25,304 nt of DNA from a virus: positions 1 to 25,304 of IMG/VR virus record IMGVR_UViG_3300029319_000460; one strand, 5' to 3'. The position numbers and the translations under genes were made by a program. The notes below the pieces were generated by a model that worked only from the letters and a program-made list of their open reading frames with translations, had not been told where the DNA came from and did no database searches. Below, piece by piece: positions 22,845 through 25,304 of this stretch (positions within the stretch are counted from its first letter, which is position 1; the number at the start of each line of letters is the position of its first letter).

Positions 22845-23205
22845 TTTTTACGGCATCAGGGGTTGCCTCCTCGCCCACCTCCTGCATTTTTGTCATAAGT
22901 TCCAGTAATACAGCTAAAGGTATTTCTCTTCGTAAACTTGCCTTATCTGCTTCAACAAATAATTTTTGTCCGCTTTCATCTTCGGCTTTGTTAATTATTA
23001 CTTGAAGTGCAAAATCTAAACTACCCTCTTCCTGCCCTTTGTTAGCTCTCATTAGAGTAGCATTTATGGAGTCTCTATCTGCAATAGTTAAAGGTGTCCA
23101 ATAAACTTTTAAAATTAGTTCTCCGTCTTTATAAATAGGGTAACTGCTTTTGCTATTTATGCTAAATGCTTTTTTTAGCTTGTCGATTGCTCTATCTGTA
23201 GGCAT
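22834..23205 (-). CDS. G: Tail assembly chaperone G
   Basis: 123 residues. N-terminal region LKKAFSINSKSSYPIYKDGE and the ILKVYWTPLTIADRDSIN segment resemble the tail assembly chaperones that precede tape measure genes. The tail end is acidic. The gene position immediately upstream of the tape measure and the overlapping T frame fit the lambda G/GT arrangement. It lies 42 bases from the upstream gene, in a gap with the repeated CTACTATACTAC element, so it may have its own promoter. Confidence 0.78.
   Translation of the reverse strand: MPTDRAIDKLKKAFSINSKSSYPIYKDGELILKVYWTPLTIADRDSINATLMRANKGQEEGSLDFALQVIINKAEDESGQKLFVEADKASLRREIPLAVLLELMTKMQEVGEEATPDAVKSTT
22842..22851 (-). promoter_or_regulatory. 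Candidate programmed +1 frameshift site
   Basis: On the minus strand the zero-frame codons GTA AAA AGT ACA ACT TGA end gene G. The Lys tRNA on AAA can move one base forward within AAAAA (22849-22845) and still pair fully with AAA, after which GTA CAA CTT opens the T frame. A -1 slip is not possible here because the -1 frame stops soon after. A sequencing error in the 5-A run cannot be excluded. Confidence 0.65.
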
Positions 23206-23228
23206 ACAAAATAAATTAGTATATTCAT

Positions 23229-23240
23229 CTACTATACTAC
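23229..23240 (-). promoter_or_regulatory. Second copy of the CTACTATACTAC element
   Basis: Exact 12-base match to the element at 6176-6187. It lies in the 42-base gap between the gp10-like gene and G. On the minus strand it reads GTAGTATAGTAG with TATAGT as a possible -10, and G starts at 23205, about 24 bases downstream. A shared operator for the phage's ribbon-helix-helix protein is one possible reading, promoter another. Confidence 0.35.
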
Positions 23241-23247
23241 TACTTTA

Positions 23248-23742
23248 TTACTTAAAGCCAACTGTTTTAAATCCTTTTGTGATGTCCTGATTAATAAAAC
23301 CTCCCAAAGTATAAATGTTATACCAATTAGATCCTTTTCTAGCTGTTAGTTTAAATCCCTGTTGACCATGTTTTTTATAAGTTACAGGTTCTCCGTCAAT
23401 ACCAGGTCTTGTTTGCCCTGGTGCGTTGATCGCAAAGCCAGCATATTTAGCTCGATTTCCAATAAATAAGTTTTGATCTAACGTGACATTTGGAACTCTT
23501 GGGTTTTTTATTTGTCTGGCTGTAGGATCTGGTATTAAATAATTTGAAAAATCTGGTTTTCTCTTTCTAGTAGGTTGAACAGGATTTTTTGACACTATCC
23601 AGTTTTCTCCAAATGTTCCTGTCCACCACGGACCTTCTTCTATTAATGCAATAGCTATTTTTTTAGCTGCTGCTTTTTTACCTTTTATTAACTTTTTTTC
23701 TAAATCTTCAGTTAATTTAAGAATAGATTTTCTTCTAGGCAT
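23248..23742 (-). CDS. Head-tail joining protein, gp10-like
   Basis: 164 residues. Basic N-terminal helix (RRKSILKLTEDLEKKLIKG), then EGPWWTGTFGENWIVS, a phrase often seen in head-tail joining proteins of the HK97 gp10 type (small neck proteins with the pattern TGxFxxxW). It then has beta-rich segments around FIGNRAKYAGFAINAPG. Location between the tail terminator-like gene and G fits a neck or tail completion protein. The start overlaps the upstream gene by eight bases. Confidence 0.68.
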   Translation of the reverse strand: MPRRKSILKLTEDLEKKLIKGKKAAAKKIAIALIEEGPWWTGTFGENWIVSKNPVQPTRKRKPDFSNYLIPDPTARQIKNPRVPNVTLDQNLFIGNRAKYAGFAINAPGQTRPGIDGEPVTYKKHGQQGFKLTARKGSNWYNIYTLGGFINQDITKGFKTVGFK

Positions 23743-24163
23743 TGGCAGTAAAATCGCAACTTACAACAGCCAGATAATGACTGTCCTCTTCAACATTTAC
23801 AGAAGTCGGTCCTTCGATTGCCGATACTCTTGGACTTACTGAAAATGTATCTGAATACCCTGGTGCATTTACTGAAGTCAATCCATCAATAACAGATTCC
23901 GCTATGGCAGATGCAACGGCACTTCCTTTATTAGGCGGTGTCATTATTCCACATCTTATTGAGCCAGCATAGTAATCCTGTGCAGCACCATGAGTCTGAG
24001 TAGTGGATTGTGTAAAATCAAGGCTTACCATCACATATTTTTTGTTTTTTCCTGGAGTCGTAAATGGCATATTGTCAAATATGACTGTCACTGTATTGTC
24101 AGCAGCAGTTACGGCAGTTTTTATTGCGGTTTCAAATGCTGCTCTTGCGTTTACTAAAGTCAT
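23735..24163 (-). CDS. Tail terminator-like protein
   Basis: 142 residues. The N-terminus (LVNARAAFETAIKTAVTAA) forms a helix, followed by FDNMPFTTPGKNKKYVMVSLDF, which resembles phage tail terminator proteins (helix, FDNxPF and a Pro-Gly turn, then a beta strand). It continues as a small alpha-beta domain. Such proteins close the tail tube at the head side. It sits between the head-completion gene and the gp10-like gene with a one-base overlap to the upstream gene. Confidence 0.65.
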   Translation of the reverse strand: MTLVNARAAFETAIKTAVTAADNTVTVIFDNMPFTTPGKNKKYVMVSLDFTQSTTQTHGAAQDYYAGSIRCGIMTPPNKGSAVASAIAESVIDGLTSVNAPGYSDTFSVSPRVSAIEGPTSVNVEEDSHYLAVVSCDFTANA

Positions 24164-24546
24164 TAGAAAATAACGTCAATACGGAATAAGTATTCTTGAC
24201 CGCCTTTTACAGTAAGAACATTTGTAATTTTAGCTGATCTGGTAGATCCAGAAAATGTAAGCGTTATTTCATCTTGTAATAAAGGCTGACTGTCTCCTAT
24301 TAAATCTGGTGTTACATATAACCTGGCTACATTTTCCTGGAATCCAGTTTCCTCTGATGATCTAACAAATTCAATCGGTACTTTTATGCTGTAGCTGACA
24401 TCGGTTGTAGATACTGCACCAGTTGAAGTGTTGTAAACAGGAGATGTTTTTCTTGTATAAGTAATACTGGTATCTAAAGAATCTCCTAAATCAGCTATAA
24501 CTTGTTTAGCTATATTTTTTAGTGCTGTGTCTAGTTGTCCTGCCAT
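24163..24546 (-). CDS. Head completion / stopper-like protein
   Basis: 127 residues. It begins with a helix (LDTALKNIAKQVIADLGDSL) and continues as a beta-barrel-type sequence (SYSIKVPIEFVR, ARLYVTPDLI, DEITLTFSGST, YLFRIDVIF). The length and secondary structure suit a head-tail stopper between the connector and the tail terminator. It overlaps the next and previous genes by one base each. Assignment is by context and length rather than a signature motif. Confidence 0.6.
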   Translation of the reverse strand: MAGQLDTALKNIAKQVIADLGDSLDTSITYTRKTSPVYNTSTGAVSTTDVSYSIKVPIEFVRSSEETGFQENVARLYVTPDLIGDSQPLLQDEITLTFSGSTRSAKITNVLTVKGGQEYLFRIDVIF

Positions 24547-25076
24547 TATCCTCTAACCGCCCGTAATTGAAAACTTCCTGCTCCACCTAACATATACGCT
24601 CCAAGATAACTTTGTAACCAAGGGTACACATCTAAAATATTATTTATAGATCCTGTTCCCTGACTTGCAGTATTGTATTTAACTTGAATATCCCCCAGTT
24701 TTACTTCTTCAAAATTTCCATCTTTTCCTGTAGTTCCTGTAATAGCATCAGTATCATTTGCCAATGCCCTGGCTAACTCATATTGTGCATATTTAATTGG
24801 ATTAGGAATTTTAGAACAAGCTAGTTCCACACCATCTACCTGATAATTGTTTCTTGGGAATTTTAATGCCTGTCCATCATCACATCTATCTCCATAAAAA
24901 ACTAAAGTATCAATCCATCTAGCAGCAGATATTAATGATCTTTTCTTTTGATCGTCTGTTTTATTTGTCCAAGTAGAAGAATCTGGAGAGGTATCAAAAT
25001 AATCATTAGCTTCTGTCAATGTGACATAACTATTGGCATTTTCTCCTTTTATTGTTGCGTCTATAGTAGCTGCCAC
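24546..25076 (-). CDS. Head-tail connector, DnaT-like ssDNA-binding family
   Basis: 176 residues. The pattern ANSYVTLTEANDYF near the start, KKRSLISAARWIDT with FYGDRCDDGQALKFPR, and IPNPIKYAQYELA is the typical signature of the phage connector family annotated DnaT-like ssDNA-binding. It probably sits on the portal ring as the first adaptor of the neck. First gene after the terminator at 25114-25143, so it starts a new transcript or lies downstream of partial readthrough. Confidence 0.8.
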   Translation of the reverse strand: MAATIDATIKGENANSYVTLTEANDYFDTSPDSSTWTNKTDDQKKRSLISAARWIDTLVFYGDRCDDGQALKFPRNNYQVDGVELACSKIPNPIKYAQYELARALANDTDAITGTTGKDGNFEEVKLGDIQVKYNTASQGTGSINNILDVYPWLQSYLGAYMLGGAGSFQLRAVRG

Positions 25077-25113
25077 GATTATTAAAGTAATTTAGTTTTA
25101 TTGTAGCGTAAAG

Positions 25114-25143
25114 AAAAAACCCCACCAATAATTGATGAGGTTT
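25114..25143 (-). terminator. Rho-independent terminator after the partial structural gene
   Basis: Arms at 25117-25129 and 25131-25143 pair on the minus strand, with two G-U pairs and an AT-rich apex opening into the loop, and run into six T (25119-25114). The design matches the terminator at 87-122. It lies 22 bases after the stop of the partial gene, so it should reduce transcription of the downstream neck and tail genes relative to that gene. Confidence 0.85.
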
Positions 25144-25164
25144 GATGACCACACTTTAATGATA

Positions 25165-25304
25165 TTAAGGATTAGTACCAGTATCAAGTGGGGAGTTAAC
25201 GATTAGTTCAACTATAGGAATTAAATCAGCATCATATGTGATTGCCCAGTTGTTATCGTTAGCTAATGCAGCGTTAGTTGGGTTGTCTGAAGCAGATGTC
25301 CACT
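25165..25304 (-). CDS. C-terminal end of a virion-type gene (capsid or major tail candidate), partial
   Basis: Only the last 46 codons, counting the stop, are present. The readable end includes WTSASDNPTNAALANDNN, then WAITYDADLIPIVELIV and LDTGTNP before TAA 25165-25167. The neutral, Asn/Asp-rich end and the following strong terminator are typical for a highly expressed virion gene. Position upstream of the connector favours a capsid protein, but the absence of a major tail gene further down leaves a major tail protein possible. The 5' end lies outside the window. Confidence 0.6.
   Translation of the reverse strand, partial: WTSASDNPTNAALANDNNWAITYDADLIPIVELIVNSPLDTGTNP

Overview
This window is a stretch of a tailed double-stranded DNA phage with a lambda-like, long non-contractile (siphovirus) tail. 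The DNA is AT-rich and genes are packed with ATGA, TTGA or TAATG start/stop overlaps. A free-living marine host is suggested by three things: the style of the tail-fibre proteins, a cupredoxin-like domain in a tail-tip protein, and the run of small secreted proteins, all of which resemble viruses of marine picocyanobacteria. That host call is an inference from protein style. No tRNA, integrase, CRISPR array, insertion sequence or reverse transcriptase is visible.

Left arm (about 1-6843, plus strand): replication and early genes. A primase-helicase is followed by a small coupled gene, a family A DNA polymerase with an intact proofreading domain, and a series of small proteins. These include two likely ribbon-helix-helix regulators and an isolated NrdR-like zinc ribbon. 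The 3' end of the primase-helicase gene carries six copies of an 11-base element, CAATGCGACAG, in alternating orientation with mirror-symmetric spacing (42-28-23-28-42). This is a strong candidate for a replication origin or operator embedded in coding sequence. A gene-free gap at 5960-6197 can fold into a pseudoknot and a second stem.

Middle (about 6818-10979, mixed strands): two small minus-strand genes, then a plus-strand group (a holin-sized membrane protein and three signal-peptide proteins, the last two overlapping by 187 bases). A convergent minus-strand group of small membrane, zinc-ribbon and proline-rich proteins follows. One 43-residue membrane protein sits on the opposite strand, exactly filling a gap in that group. 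Functions here are mostly unknown.

Right arm (about 10803-25304, minus strand): the structural operon, read right to left. It starts with the end of an unidentified virion-type gene and its terminator. A DnaT-like head-tail connector, a head-completion protein, a tail-terminator-like protein and a gp10-like protein follow. Next come the G/GT tail assembly chaperone (T frame reachable by a +1 frameshift), the tape measure, the lambda M, L, K, I and J counterparts, and five fibre or fibre-associated genes, one with a self-cleaving S74 chaperone. No major tail tube gene lies between the tail terminator and G; it may be the partial gene at the right edge or lie outside the window.
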